Positions 1-11,485 of a DNA stretch of 64,000 bases are shown here, one piece after another. The DNA lies in NCBI GenBank assembly GCA_947561585.1, contig CANNZV010000925.1:62001-126000 (forward strand), read 5' to 3'. Positions within the stretch are counted from its first letter, which is position 1; each line of letters starts with the position of its first letter. This DNA comes from Caprella mutica (Eukaryota > Arthropoda > Malacostraca > Amphipoda > Caprellidae). The notes under the pieces are model-generated. The model was not told where the DNA came from. It did not search any database and saw only the letters and a list, made by a program, of their open reading frames with translations. The position numbers and the translations under genes were made by a program.

Positions 1-583
1 CACTGAAAGTTCTAATTGCGTTAGACTTGAATTCTTTCGCACAATCCGACATTAACGTTTTGGGATATCCACAACGACTAAATTTTTTACTTAGACAATC
101 AATTACTGTGTTAGTTGATTTGTCAGCTACTGCGTGTAATTCGTTATATCTTGTCAACATACATGTTATTGATAAAATATATTTGTTGTTCGTGTCAGTT
201 GTTATAAAAGGTCCAATAAAATCAAATGAAACTGTTTCAAATGGTGTATTAGCTACTGGGGCAGACATTAATTTAATTGGTGTATCTAGACTTCCTTTAA
301 GGATTTTGCAAACGTCACATCTTTTAATAAAAGATTCTATGACCGATCTTTCTTGAAAATGATAATATTTTAGTCGAAATTGAAATAGCGTATGAGCTAA
401 ACCACAATGGGTGTTAAAATGTATTGAATTAATTACTAAATTGATCATTTCATTTGGTATAACATAATTAACAATACTGGCTGCCCGAGTATCTATTTTC
501 CGATGTCGATATAATATTCCGTCTAATATGAAAAAATCAGCTATGTTCCTAGATGTTCCTAATTGTTTTTTCTGTAATATATC
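1..583 (-). CDS. Gypsy integrase, N-terminal part (copy 1, cut by window edge)
   Basis: This is the same sequence as the start of the complete integrase at 23830-22655 in copy 2 (offset 23,244). It holds the N-terminal HHCC zinc-binding region and the first part of the DDE core; the rest lies left of position 1. The ATG is at 583, but the frame is open further upstream to about 667, where it overlaps the end of the RT/RNase H frame in the -1 frame. It may thus be made as a frameshift product rather than from its own start. No lesion is visible in the part present. Role: joining of retroelement cDNA to chromosomal DNA in the nucleus. Confidence 0.88.
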
Positions 584-672
584 CATTATTTCCTTACAAG
601 CAAAGTCGTTTGACTGTGCAGTCTTTAGTCTGTTTAAAGTCCATGTTATGTCTTCGTGTTTAGGTATGTAGT

Positions 673-2195
673 TCAGAAATGTTTTTCTTTGTTGATTTTA
701 TACAATTTAGATGTATCTGATTCTTGTTCGTTGTCTGAGTCTGTTTCTGAGTCATTGTCATTGTCGTTAATAATTTGTGGTACATTTAGCTTAGCCCTCG
801 ATCTTGTGGTTGCTATATAATTTTCAATTGAATTACAACTTTCATTAGATGGTGTTAAAAGTTCACAATCATCTATTGTTTCTTCCGTTAAAGGAGTTAA
901 TCTACTAAGGGTATCGGCTACCACATTTCTCTTACCTTCAAAATATTTGATGGTACATTCATATGTGCTAGCTTCGATTGCCCACCTGGCCATCGCCGTG
1001 TCTAAAGGCAGTTTATTACCAAAAAATGCACATAAGGGTTTGTGGTCAGTTAAAATGGTAATAGGATACCCTAGACATAGGTACTGAAATTCCTTTAAAG
1101 CTAGATGTATTGCAAGAAACTCTTGTTTAGTCGTGGAGTACCTTTTTTGAGTAGAATTTAATGATTTACTGAAATATGCTATGGGTCTTAATGTTTTGCT
1201 TTTGGTCGAATCTGGTTGTAGCAATGCTGCGCCAACTCCGATATTTGAGCTGTCAGTAAATAAATAAAATGGTCTGGAATAATTTGGATGTGCTAAAACC
1301 GTATCTGATGTCAAAATATTTTTGAGATTAATGAAGCTAGTCTCACATTCGTCAGTCCAGTCAAATTTAGTGTCCTTCCTTAATAGTCTATATAATGGGT
1401 CGGCTTTCTGACTAAATTTAGGTACGAACTTACGAAAATAATTCGCAAGCCCTAAAAATCGCTGAAGTTGTTTTACATCTGTTGGTCTAGATGCTTCTCT
1501 AAGTTTTTCGTTTTGGATACATCGGATGCCCTCAGTAGTGACTCGATGTCCAAGAAAATTAATTTCGTGTTTAAAGAATTCACACTTCTCTAATTTTAAT
1601 CTCAAATGAGCGTCACGTAAATTCATTAGCACTTGGCCAATATCATTTAAATGTTGTTCATAAGATCGACTAAAAATTAGGATGTCATCAATAAATACGA
1701 AACATAGTTTCCCTAATACATTACTTAACGCTTTTGTCATTATTGCTTGAAATACTTTTGGACTATTGACATAACCGAATGGTAGCTTTTTAAACTGCCA
1801 CTTTTTACCATTTACCGCAAATGCTGTAAGCTTTTTAGACTCCTCGGAGAGTTCCACCTGGTGAAATGCACTCCTCAGATCTAAACTAGAAAATATCTTT
1901 GATCCACCTAAAGATCCAAGCATGTCGTCAACCCTAGGTAACGGAAATCCTTGTATATGGACACACTTATTTAATGATCTGAAATCTATTACGGGTCGTA
2001 TTTCCCCATTCTTTTTATGAACAACGATAACCGGGAAGTTGTACTCGGACATTGAAGGTTCTATAGTTCCTTCCTTTAACATTGACTTATTGACTTCTTC
2101 AAGTTGTTCTTGAAATTTATGTGGTATCCTGTACGGTATCTTGTTTATCACTATATTAGGATCTTTCAATATTATTGTGTGTTTACATATACTAG
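673..2195 (-). pseudogene. Gypsy RT and RNase H, 3' part of pol (copy 1)
   Basis: This is the 3' half of pol, disconnected from its 5' half (9823-11446) by the insertion 2196-9816. Visible motifs are the RT finger/palm segment SLDLRSAFHQ, the catalytic FIDD box in CFVFIDDILIF, and an RNase H domain with FTDSSNIGVGAAL and LTDHKPLC. The tail is acidic and low-complexity (DNDNDSETDSDNEQ) and ends at KEKHF. The stop at 673 is shared with copy 2, and integrase follows in the -1 frame. The domain is intact over its visible length but lacks a start and its protease-side residues, so it is a broken gene. RT and RNase H copy the element RNA into cDNA in cytoplasmic particles. Confidence 0.93.
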
Positions 2196-2558
2196 AACAC
2201 ACACCCCACCCAACCCATCCTTTCTTTCTTTTCTCTCTCTTTTTTTTCTCTTTCTCTTTTTTTTTTTTTTTTTATTCTTTCTCTCTTTTTTCTCTCTCTC
2301 TCGCTCGCTTGCTCTCTCGCTTTCTCTCTCTTTTTCTTTATTCCTCTCTTTCTTGCTGCCTCGCTTTCTTTTTTTCTTGCTGCCACGCTTTCTGACTCTC
2401 TCTCTCCTGTGCACGCGTGCGTACATTATGTACTCCTCGTGCACAGAAGAGTGTGTGTGTGTGTGTGTGTGTGATATTTGCACACATACCCCGCGACACA
2501 CAACGTTTTACAATTTTCGGATCATTGGGAAATGAAACATGGCTGTTTCATTTCCCCA

Positions 2559-2590
<32 letters not shown>
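2196..2590. repeat. Simple-sequence cluster: (CT/T)n, (GT)n, (AT)n
   Basis: A pyrimidine-rich tract with T and CTCT runs covers about 2218-2405, followed by a GTGTGT tract near 2451-2472 and an ATATAT tract near 2562-2586. Open frames across it on both strands are low-complexity Phe/Leu/Ser or Lys/Arg/Glu runs and are not treated as genes. Confidence 0.9.
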
Positions 2591-2591
<1 letters not shown>

Positions 2592-2698
2592 TACATCATG
2601 TGTGTTGGCTGTGCTATGTGTGTGTTTGTGTTGTACATTCTTATAATTATTTACATTTGTCTTGTTTCTATTAGTGACAACTTATTGTTGTTGTTTTT

Positions 2699-2790
2699 AT
2701 GACGTTGCTAAGTTCCTCCTCCGGAGGAACATTTGTTGTTTTTTTATGACGTTGCTAAGTTCCTCCTTCGGAGGAACTTTTGTTGTTTTT
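2699..2790. repeat. Two tandem 47-bp units with a perfect hairpin
   Basis: Each unit reads tatgacgttgctaa, then a hairpin (GTTCCTCC, short loop, GGAGGAAC; 2712-2730 and 2759-2777), then a T-rich spacer. The loop differs between units while the 8-bp stems are identical, so the stems may be under structural constraint, although two copies are weak evidence. Confidence 0.8.
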
Positions 2791-3360
2791 GTTGTTTTTT
2801 TTTTCTTTTTTTTTCTTCTTTGTAATTTTTGAATTTTATTTTTTAAGTTGTTTATATATATTGAATTTTTCTCAGTTTTTGGAATTTTTAAGATATTTTT
2901 CAGTTTTCTAAGTTTTGGAATTTTTTTGGAATTTTTTATTTTTTTCAATTTTTTTGATTTATTTGTTATTTTGGAATTTTTTTTTCTTCAGTTTTTTGAA
3001 AATTTTGAAATTTTGAAGTTTTCTTCGATTTTATAAGTTTTTTAGAAAATTTAGGGTTTTTTTGGAAATTTTAAGTTTTTTGAGTTTTTTTAAGTTTTTT
3101 GAGTTTTTTTTGGAAATTTTGAGTTCTTTGAGTTTTTTCGAATTTCAAGTTTTTTAGAAATTTTGAGATTTTTGAGTTTTTTTGAATTTTTTGAATTTAT
3201 GAGAAATTTTGAGTTTTTTGAAAATTTTGAGTTTTTTAAGTTTTTTCGAATTTTTGAGTTTTTTGAGTTTTTTCGAATTTTAAGTTTTTTAGAAATTTTG
3301 AGTTTTTTGATTTTATTTGGATTTTTTATGTTTTTGGAAAAATTTGACTTTTTGAAATTA
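2790..3360. repeat. T-rich degenerate repeat (gagttttttgaattttt type)
   Basis: About 570 bp of short degenerate units made of T-runs broken by GAA, GAG and AAG on the plus strand. Reading frames here are Phe-rich or Lys/Asn-rich and are not genes. It looks like a decayed short-unit tandem repeat. Confidence 0.8.
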
Positions 3361-4168
3361 ATATAATAAATATTATATAAATTATATAATAACATATTTC
3401 TAACATATATAATAATATGTAACAACACATATTGAAACATAATACAACTTATAGTAATTTGATAACATATTAAAAACATAACCTTCAACATTCTGCGCAT
3501 GTAATTACAATATAACGCATAAGATAATTTTCAATACGTTTTTCTTACAGTTATACCTCGACCTATTTTCTATCGAAAAAGAAAATAACTATATTTTGAA
3601 GGATGGCAAAACCAATCGTAAATTATATAATTTCACTTAATATACTAGAATGAATAAAGATATTCAATGAATACTATTGAATACCAATAATATTCCGTTA
3701 ATTCTTCAATATATTGCAGTTTATAATTATTGTTTGGTCTTTCCACCATTAAGAAATAAGTTTTACCAAATATATATGATAGGTTTCCTTATCCCAATGT
3801 AAATTATATAGATATATAACCTAATAACTTAATAACACTTTCAAATTACGAATTAAACCAGTATAAATCTATTAAAAGGTTACCATGAGTTGGTATACAC
3901 ACCATGAACAATAAATAATTCCTTTAGGCAACCTACTTCTCCATATATCTTGAATACTCAGCATCACGCCATATCAGATGAGTCCACATTCAAACTATAG
4001 GGGAACAAGCCACAAATACAAGAGACCTGCTGTAGAGAAGTAGCTGACGAAAGAGAATGTCCCCTACTTGAAATATTAATTATTATTGTCTTTATATATT
4101 TAAATAACATGATACAACCCATACAGTTTATTTCTATCTATATTCATATAATTATATTTCGTTTATTA

Positions 4169-4438
4169 TCTGATCGTTAATATGAAGCTGTCCGTTAACA
4201 AGTAAAATACCCCGTTTTTATATTCATTACATTACTTATCTGATCGAAAATATGGAACTGTCCGTTAACTAGTAACATACCCTGTTATTATATTCATTAC
4301 GTTACTTATCTGATCGCTAATATGAAACTGTCCGTTAACTAGTAACATACCCTGTTATTATATTCATAATGTTTCTTATATGATCGAAAATATGGAACTG
4401 TCCAATAGCTTGGAAGTACACCCGTGAAATAATATTAA
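4169..4438. repeat. 70-bp tandem array, short block (4 units)
   Basis: Units start with TCTGATCG or TATGATCG at 4169, 4239, 4309 and 4379. Each holds ATATGAAACTGTCCGTTAAC or a close variant followed by TAGTAACATACCC. The last unit switches to a diverged form containing 'ctgtccaatagcttgg', the same variant that ends the longer block at 6271. Confidence 0.93.
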
Positions 4439-5500
4439 ATAATTCACAGACAATTTTCAGTATTTTTCTTTAGTTATCCCTCGGCCTATATTTTCTCTGG
4501 AAGAAAATAAATAATATTCAGATGGCAAACAATTCCAATTTTAAAATATATTATTTTCATCAACTAAATGGAAAAAGTAATTATATTCAATGAATAATAT
4601 TGATACAAATAATATTCCGCTAATTAATATGTGTATTGTACATCTTAGACTGTTGTTTGTTCTTTCTGCCATTCAAAATAAAAATTCTAACAAAAATATA
4701 GTATTGAATTTCTTAAACCAGTTTCAATTACATATAAATACACCCTAATCACTTGATAATACTTTCAAATTAAGAATTAAACCTGTAAAAATCTATTAAA
4801 AGATCACCAGAGGCTGCTATACCGTTAATAAACAATAAATAATTCACTTAGGCTCGCTACTTGCGTTATATTTCTTGAAGAAAAGAAAAAGAATTACACC
4901 GTCATGCCATCTCATCTGAAATAGCTGTCGCTTGCTAAAATGCACATTAAATAAATTATTTACACTCTTGTAAATGCCCCAAAATGATTGAATATTAATT
5001 CAATGTGTTTTTATATCCCTAAATAATAATATACAATCTGTATAGCTTGTTAATATCAAAGATATTAATAATTAGACGTGAGGAAGACAATTCCAGATTG
5101 ATGATGGGTGGGGGGTGGTGTGTAGTTGACACACGTTCATACAAAGAATGCAATATAAAAATATTAATTCGTTCACGAGAATGTCCCTTAGGTGAATTAT
5201 TAATTCATTTCGTATTTATATGTTCATATAAAATGTTGTACACTTTACTATAAAGATTCCTGTTGTATATTAAATTATTTCACGAGCAAATGGGATATAT
5301 CAGAAGAGTCCACTTTCAAACTATGGGGGAAGAAGGTTCAGATAGGTACAAAAGACGTATATTACACAGAAATAGCTGTCGCAAGAGAAAGTACCCTACT
5401 TGATATATTAATTAGTATTGTCTTGATCCATTTAAATAGTATGATACAACCCATACAGTTTATTGCTATCTATTTTCATATAATTATATTTCGTTTTTCA

Positions 5501-6340
5501 TCTGATCGTTAATATGAAACTGTCCGTTAACTAGTAACATACCCTGTTATTACATTCATTACGTTACTTATCTGATCGTTAATATGAAACTGTCCGTTAA
5601 CTAGTAACATACCCTGTTATTATATTCATTACGTTACTTATCTGATCGCTAATATGAAACTGTCCGTTAACTAGTAACATACCCTGTTATTATATTCATT
5701 ACGTTACTTATCTGATCGTTAATATGAAACTGTCCGTTAACTAGTAACATACCCTGTTATTATATTCATTACGTTACTTATCTGATCGCTAATATGAAAC
5801 TGTCCGTTAACTAGTAACACACCCTGTTATTATATTCATTACGTTACTTATCTGATCGTTAATATGAAACTGTCCGTTAACTAGTAACATACCCTGTTAT
5901 TATATTCATTACGTTACTTATCTGATCGCTAATATGAAACTGTCCGTTAACTAGTAACATACCCTGTTATTATAATCATTACGTTACTTATCTGATCGTT
6001 AATATGAAACTGTCCGTTAACTAGTAACATACCCTGTTATTATATTCATTACGTTACTTATCTGATCGTTAATATGAAACTGTCCGTTAACTAGTAACAT
6101 ACCCTGTTATTATATTCATTACGTTACTTATCTGATCGTTAATATGAAACTGTCCGTTAACTAGTAACATACCCTGTTATTATATTCATTACGTTACTTA
6201 TCTGATCGCTAATATGAAACTGTCCGTTAACTAGTAACATACCCTGTTATTATATTCATAATGTTTCTTATCTGATCGAAAATATGGAACTGTCCAATAG
6301 CTTGGAAGTACACCTGTGAAATGATAGTAAATAATTCACA
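5501..6340. repeat. 70-bp tandem array, long block (12 units)
   Basis: Units start with TCTGATCG every 70 bp exactly from 5501 to 6271. They differ mainly at one site (gtt versus gct after TCTGATC), with rare single changes, so the block is recently homogenised. It ends with the same diverged terminal unit as the short block. The shared ends and different copy numbers show expansion within a duplicated parent unit. Confidence 0.95.
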
Positions 6341-7369
6341 GACAATTTTCATTATTTTTCTTTAGTTATCCCTCGGCCTATATTTTCTATAAAAGAAAAT
6401 AAATAATATATAGATGGCAAACAATTCCAATTTTAAATTATATAATTTTCGTCAACTAAATAGAAAAAATAATGATAATCAATGAATAATATTGAATACA
6501 AATAATATTCCGCTAATTAATAAGTGAATTGTACATCTTAGATGGTTGTTTGTTCTTTCCGCCATTCAAAATAAAAATTCTAACAAATATATTAGTATTG
6601 GATTCTTTAAACCAGTTTAAATTACATATAAATACAAAAAAATCACTTGATAATACTTTCAAAATACGAATTAAACCTGTAAAAATCTATTAAAAGATCA
6701 CCACAGGCTTCTATACCGTCAATAAACAATGAATAATTCACTTAGGCTCGCTACTTGCGTTATATTTCTTGAAGAGAAGAAAAAGAATTACACCGTCATG
6801 CCATCTCATCTGAAATAACTGTCACTTGCTAAAATTTACATTAAATAAATTATTTACACGCTTGTAAATGCTCCAAAATGATTGCATATTAATTCAATGT
6901 GTTTTTATATCCCCAAATAAAAATATACAATCTGTATAGCTTGTTAATATCAAAGATACTAATTAATAGCGTCTCCTCATTGATGGTGGGGGGGGGGGAG
7001 GGGTGTAGGCGACACGTTGAGACAAAGAATGCAATATAAAAATATTAATTGGTACATTAGAGTGTCCCTTAGGTGAATTATTAATTCATTTTGTATTTAT
7101 CTATTCATATAATATATTGCACACTATTATATAAAGCTTCCTTTTATCTATTTATCAATTTTATTATATCGCCGGCAAAGGGGAGGAGTTACGGCAGCTG
7201 GGGTTGGGGGTTGGGGTGAGAGGTCATGAGGAATGCACATTAAAAATTAATTAATTAGGCGATTTCAACTGCCCCAAATAGTAAAATATCATTTCATTAT
7301 GTTATATAAACAATTAAGAATAATATTCAAATTGCATAGCCTCTTATTATATAAGATATAATGTATAAC

Positions 7370-8130
7370 AGATCAAGGGGAGGTCTTGGGGGGAGAGGGT
7401 AAGGGGAGATACGAATTATGCAAGTTAAATTAAAATAAATACGAGGTTTTGAACGTTCCCCTTGATAATTTATTGATTCATGGTGATTATTCATGACAAA
7501 AAAGTAAATTTCGCAATTTAAAAGGCTCTTTATCTATTATGTGGTATAACAGCTGATAGGGAGGCTAGTTGCCAGAGGTACGGTGGTTAATTCTGAAAAT
7601 ATCAATAAAAAAAAAGTTTTCTGAGCTTTTTGACGTGTGCCATGCTCAAATTCGTATTGGTAATACGTTTTTATCAATAAATATAACAATTCAAACCTCA
7701 CAATCCCTTTAAATCTTTAGTTTTTGATAAATAAAGCATTTTACCATGTAAGATATATTTTAAACACAACCAAGGGGAGGATCTTGGGTGGAGGGGGTAA
7801 AGGGAGATGCGATTTATACAAGATAAATAAATAAATAGGTGGTTTACAATGTTCCCCTTGTTATTATATTGATTCATGGTGATTATATAACACTATTTGA
7901 TAAGTTTTAAACATTAAAAGGCTCATTTGCATTTAATTACACATTACCTGAAGATTGAGGTGTGCTGGCGGAGGTAGGTTCGATAAATCTGAAAATAGTA
8001 ACATTAAAAAAAAAATTCGTGATTGTTGACGTCTTTCCTGTCATAATAAACATTGGTAATACGTTTTTATTGATAAATATTACAATATACACCTCAAAAA
8101 GTCTTTTAAACTTTTTTTTTTCGAGATTTA
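7370..8130. repeat. Two ~394-bp tandem units with G-rich starts
   Basis: The segment starting 'aaggggaggtcttgggg' (7375) recurs as 'aaggggaggatcttggg' (7770). Both copies continue through a GTTCCCCTTG box, 'attgattcatggtgatta', a poly-A stretch and 'attggtaatacgttttta'. The start and internal box (AAGGGGA and TTCCCCTT) are complementary and could pair. No gene is seen. Confidence 0.82.
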
Positions 8131-9340
8131 AACAAACATCTGAAAAGAGGATGGCCCAGGGGCGGAGTTGACACTCTGAAAAAATACTTTGAAAAATTTC
8201 ACTTTGACGTCCAAATTGGATGAAAAAGTCCGACTTTGAGGCGATTTAAAAAAAATTAGAAAAAGAAATCGGGACAAAGCGCTCCACTACGCTCTTTAAA
8301 TTGTTCCAATCTATCAATATATTTTAAAATCTAAGAGATCTATGGGCTAAATTTTGAGAAAAATTGAAATTAAGAGGGCCAAACTCGCAAAAATGACCAA
8401 AATGAAAAACCCCATGTGGATTGGCCCCTGAAGGGATTTTCAAAAAATGAGATTCCTACGTTTCTTAAGAACCTTGATGCAATGAATTTTATACAAAAAA
8501 ATTCAAAATCGGACTGGAAAAATTTCCAGTGTGACCAAAAGAGTGGTCCAAAAAGAGGGGAATTTCAAGGGCATTTTTCTCAAAAACTGAAGTGTAACTT
8601 TTTTTTAAATTTGTTGTGCACCTCCTTTAGGTATTCAACTGAGACTGTGCAAAAAATCTAAGAAATAATCGCGTCAGATTTTGAGAAAAAGTGAAAAAAG
8701 TGAAGGGCCATTTTGGTGAAAAGTAAAAAATAATCGAAATTGAATCCCGGGTTGACGGGCCCCTGGGGGGATTTTGAAAAATCGAGAAACCTACGATTCT
8801 TGCCAGGATTGAGACGAAACGGAATCTTTTTTCAGAATTGAAATCGGACGTTTTTCAGGAGCTCCGCGGGTCGGGGCAAGGGGTCCCCAACGTGGATAAC
8901 CCAATATCTCGGGACCAGGGGGTCGCATTAAAAAACAGACAATTTGTGCGTGATCAGCAGCCTCATACCTTGAAAAATGATGCGCTTTAAGAAAAATTCA
9001 TGACGAAATTACCAATTTAGTAAAATTTGGGTCGCGGAAGATCAACCTTGAGAAAAAAAGATTATCACCATTGTGTTCGGGGTGGGCTCAGGACCTCAAA
9101 GAAATTCAAAGCGAGCCCAATTTCTCAAAAAAATACCCATTAAATGGTCCGGGAGAGGTCGGATTTTTGGGGCCATTTTACAAAAATTGAGGGAATGGGT
9201 ATTTTTTTAAAATTCAACACGACGCGTATGGCGGTCCCAGCTACGACATATGTAAAAAGCTAAGAAATCGTACGCGTTTTTTCCGAGAAAAAGTGAAAAA
9301 AGTGAATTTTTTTTTCTCGTCCACTCGGGAAAGCCCTGGG
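8130..9340. repeat. GC-richer degenerate tandem repeat, ~300-335-bp units
   Basis: Landmarks recur at about 8330, 8657 and 9260 ('ctaagaaat' then 'gagaaaaagtgaaaaaagtg') and at 8426 and 8760 ('cccctgaagggattt' and 'cccctggggggattt' followed by 'cctacg' and 'aatcggac'). The base composition is clearly less AT-rich than the rest of the insertion. Short open frames occur but none looks like a protein. A decayed satellite is the simplest reading. Confidence 0.7.
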
Positions 9341-9689
9341 GGCCGTATTTCGGCTCAAATCGAAAAAAAGGTGAAGCAAAAAGGTATTCTTTCGCCTAGC
9401 TCTACAAATAATCATAGGAAATTTTTTTGATCCTCCGGCTCCTGCCGATTGGGATCGGGGCAAAATCCACTGGGGCGCTCGAAATGAATCCAAACCATGG
9501 CCAATCGCTAGTCGGGAGGACCTAGTTTTCTAAACACTCTTTGTTTTTCTTCTACGACCTCCATGGCGGGCTGAATCGTGTTTGCGGACCTCACGAGCCT
9601 CCGATGGGTCCTTAGTCCGATCACCTGATCCCAAGAGAAGTTTAGCGTAAGTTCTAATTTCAATGCAGAAATTAGTTTAAGTTTTTGTG

Positions 9690-9794
9690 GTCGCCCGAGC
9701 TCCTGCAGAGTACGGGCGACGTGTGTGTATGTGTCTAAAAAAAGGGGCGGAGCCTCCCAAATGGGAGGGGCCCAAAGGCTCCTCCCCTTTTTTT
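9690..9794. other. Two strong hairpins at the end of the 7.6-kb insertion
   Basis: The first pairs GTCGCCCG (9690-9697) with CGGGCGAC (9713-9720). The second pairs 9737-9755 with 9776-9794, 19 bp with one mismatch, as AAAAAAAGGGGCGGAGCCT against its complement. Inside lies the small palindrome CTCCCAAATGGGAG. They lie 22 bp from the duplicated TACTAG. Such structures can mark element termini, as in Helitron 3' ends, or replication stalls. Confidence 0.75.
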
Positions 9795-9822
9795 ACGATT
9801 CGGGATGATAATTTGCTACTAG

Positions 9823-11446
9823 TAGTCCCGATTTCTTCGTCCTTGATCGTGATTACGTCTCTAAAGTCATTTAGTAACTGCGTCATTTTGTCTTCATACT
9901 CTGACATTCCACATGATATGTCAGCATTAACTAACCTTCTCGGTGCTGATGGCACTGTCTGAGAATTGTTTTCTACATCAGCACTTAATGTGCTGTCACG
10001 GCTTCTATCAGCGCTTCCGTCACGTGATATTTTACACTTCATATCTCGGTTGCCATGCGTTGTAACTAATGGCTCTCCATTAATTCCAACTGCATGTACC
10101 TTTGACTTTTCATAAATTAGTTCAGGGGTAACGTTTCGTTCAAATGGCTTTGGTTTTTCGTCACTCAACACGTTTCCTAACCTAGATTTATGAGTCCTAT
10201 TATTTAAACACTCCGATATAGTCGCTATATTTACTTCGACTTGCTCTTCGTACGTCTGGAGGTTCCCAACTATCATATTGTCCCGTAATATGATATCACT
10301 ATCCGTCGGATTCATTACGAAAACTGGGCATATTGACACTTGATCTCCCTCTTTTTTTGTGTCTTCGATTTTTATTAGTGTTTCGGCTATCACTAAACCA
10401 CTATTGAAACTTCTTTTAGCTATAATATAACTTCCTGCTTCGTTGTTCTTGACAAATCCATACAATATTTGTACGCTGTTTGCCTCAACGACTTGGCTAT
10501 TTATATGAACATTTCCGTTCTTCTCGCGTTTTTTATTTTTATTCCTTGACTTCGTTTTTACCTCGGATTTCATAACCTCCGTTTGCCCTTTTTGTTGAGG
10601 TTTAAACCTTACTTTCGCAATACTACTGCGGTTGTTTGTTCGTTCGTTTATTTGTCTTATCAACGTTCTTCGTTTTGACCTATTTGAAGTAAGGACCAGC
10701 TCTGATATTAAGCAATCTGTGCTTAATAGTTCTTTAGTAGCTATTCTACGTTTTTCCATAAACGGAATTTTTTCTTCACCTAATTTTAATATTTTCTTAT
10801 CAAAATCAATTTGCGCGTTCGTTAACACGTCCCTTCCTAATATTACATCATATGGTAAGCTGTTGTTGTTGATTAGTAAAGCGTTTACTGTTTGCTTGTG
10901 GGATTTCGACATTAGTTCAAATTTTACTTCACCTTTTACTTCGGAACGTCCGTTTATGCCTTTAATAGTTACGTTTGATTTTATTATGTCCTCGTGACTC
11001 GCCTTGTAATTAAAATTACGACTGTTTAAAATCGTTCTCTCGCTCCCTGAATCTATTAAAGCTTCCCAATCAAATTCTTTACTATGTAAAATTATCGTTG
11101 GCTTAGAAGTCCCTTTTATCGTATAATGACAGTCCATCAATCCGCTTAATTCATCTTTATTTTTTACTAATTGGACTGTTATATATGTTTCGCTCATTTT
11201 TTTATCCTCAACGCTTAACTCTTCTTCTTTTAATAAATCGAACTTATTTTTACATTCACAACTTGTGTTGAGTGACGATTTACCTTTGCTATTGAATTTA
11301 ACGTGCACTGGATCTAATTTATTCATGTTCAATTCACATTCGTACACGGAGCTACCGACCGTTTTCCCGTGAGACCTATCTTGTTTTTTACTTCTGTTTG
11401 TATTTACATGTTTTTGCGAAAATCCTTGGCCTGTTGAGCCCGACAT
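9823..11446 (-). pseudogene. Gypsy protease and N-terminal pol (copy 1)
   Basis: The start is the ATG at 11446, just upstream of the position matching the gag stop, in the -1 frame relative to gag. An aspartic protease with the active-site triplet in ALIDSGSERTILNS lies near residues 130-145, followed by a retropepsin-like strand (VILGRDVL) and a basic linker. About 540 residues are genuine pol. The frame then runs into the 7.6-kb insertion and ends at 9677 with foreign residues. Copy 1 lacks the 10-bp deletion that breaks the matching region of copy 2, so this is the better version of the protease-to-RT linker. RT itself is displaced to 673-2195. Protease would cleave gag and pol polyproteins in the particle. 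Confidence 0.92.
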
Positions 11447-11485
11447 TCTCTACCTATATGTCCTAATTTGTTGCAGCGGTAGCAC

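Larger units (their letters stand above)
3530..7160. repeat. Three diverged large tandem units inside the 7.6-kb insertion
   Basis: Homologous blocks recur: 3530-3960, 4440-5270 and 6330-7150 share the marker series 'ttatccctcggcctat', 'gatggcaaac(aa)', an ATTCCG segment and a run of AATAAATAATTCAC. A linker at 3963-4160 recurs at 5283-5500 (both contain 'gatacaacccatacagttta'). Each linker leads into a 70-bp array. The structure is therefore a unit of roughly 0.9-1.9 kb repeated in tandem, its length varying with the number of 70-bp copies. No coding sequence is apparent. Confidence 0.85.
2196..9816. mobile_element. 7.6-kb insertion of unknown class inside gypsy copy 1
   Basis: Copy 2 is uninterrupted here (25434-25445, catatactagtagtcc) and so serves as the empty site. 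In copy 1 the hexamer TACTAG occurs on both sides (2190-2195 and 9817-9822), a 6-bp duplication flanking 7,621 bp of unrelated sequence. The insert begins AACACACACCCC and ends ATAATTTGC. I see no terminal inverted repeat, no TG..CA ends, no poly-A tail and no transposase or RT ORF. It consists of simple repeats, T-rich low complexity, higher-order tandem repeats with a 70-bp array, and GC-richer degenerate repeats, and it carries two hairpins in its last 130 bp. The boundaries are secure; the class is unknown (see findings). Confidence 0.85.

Noticed and set aside
27..356. 109-aa plus-strand ORF opposite integrase (also 23271-23600)
   Set aside because: Antisense shadow of the integrase gene; the minus-strand frame has clear HHCC and DDE motifs.
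2104..2535. Phe/Leu/Ser-rich and Lys/Arg/Glu-rich ORFs in the CT tract
   Set aside because: Microsatellite translations on both strands with no other support.
2196..9816. The 7.6-kb insertion as a typical Helitron
   Set aside because: Hairpin plus CTAG before T is suggestive, but the other end lacks TC, no Rep/helicase is seen, and a 6-bp duplication is present.
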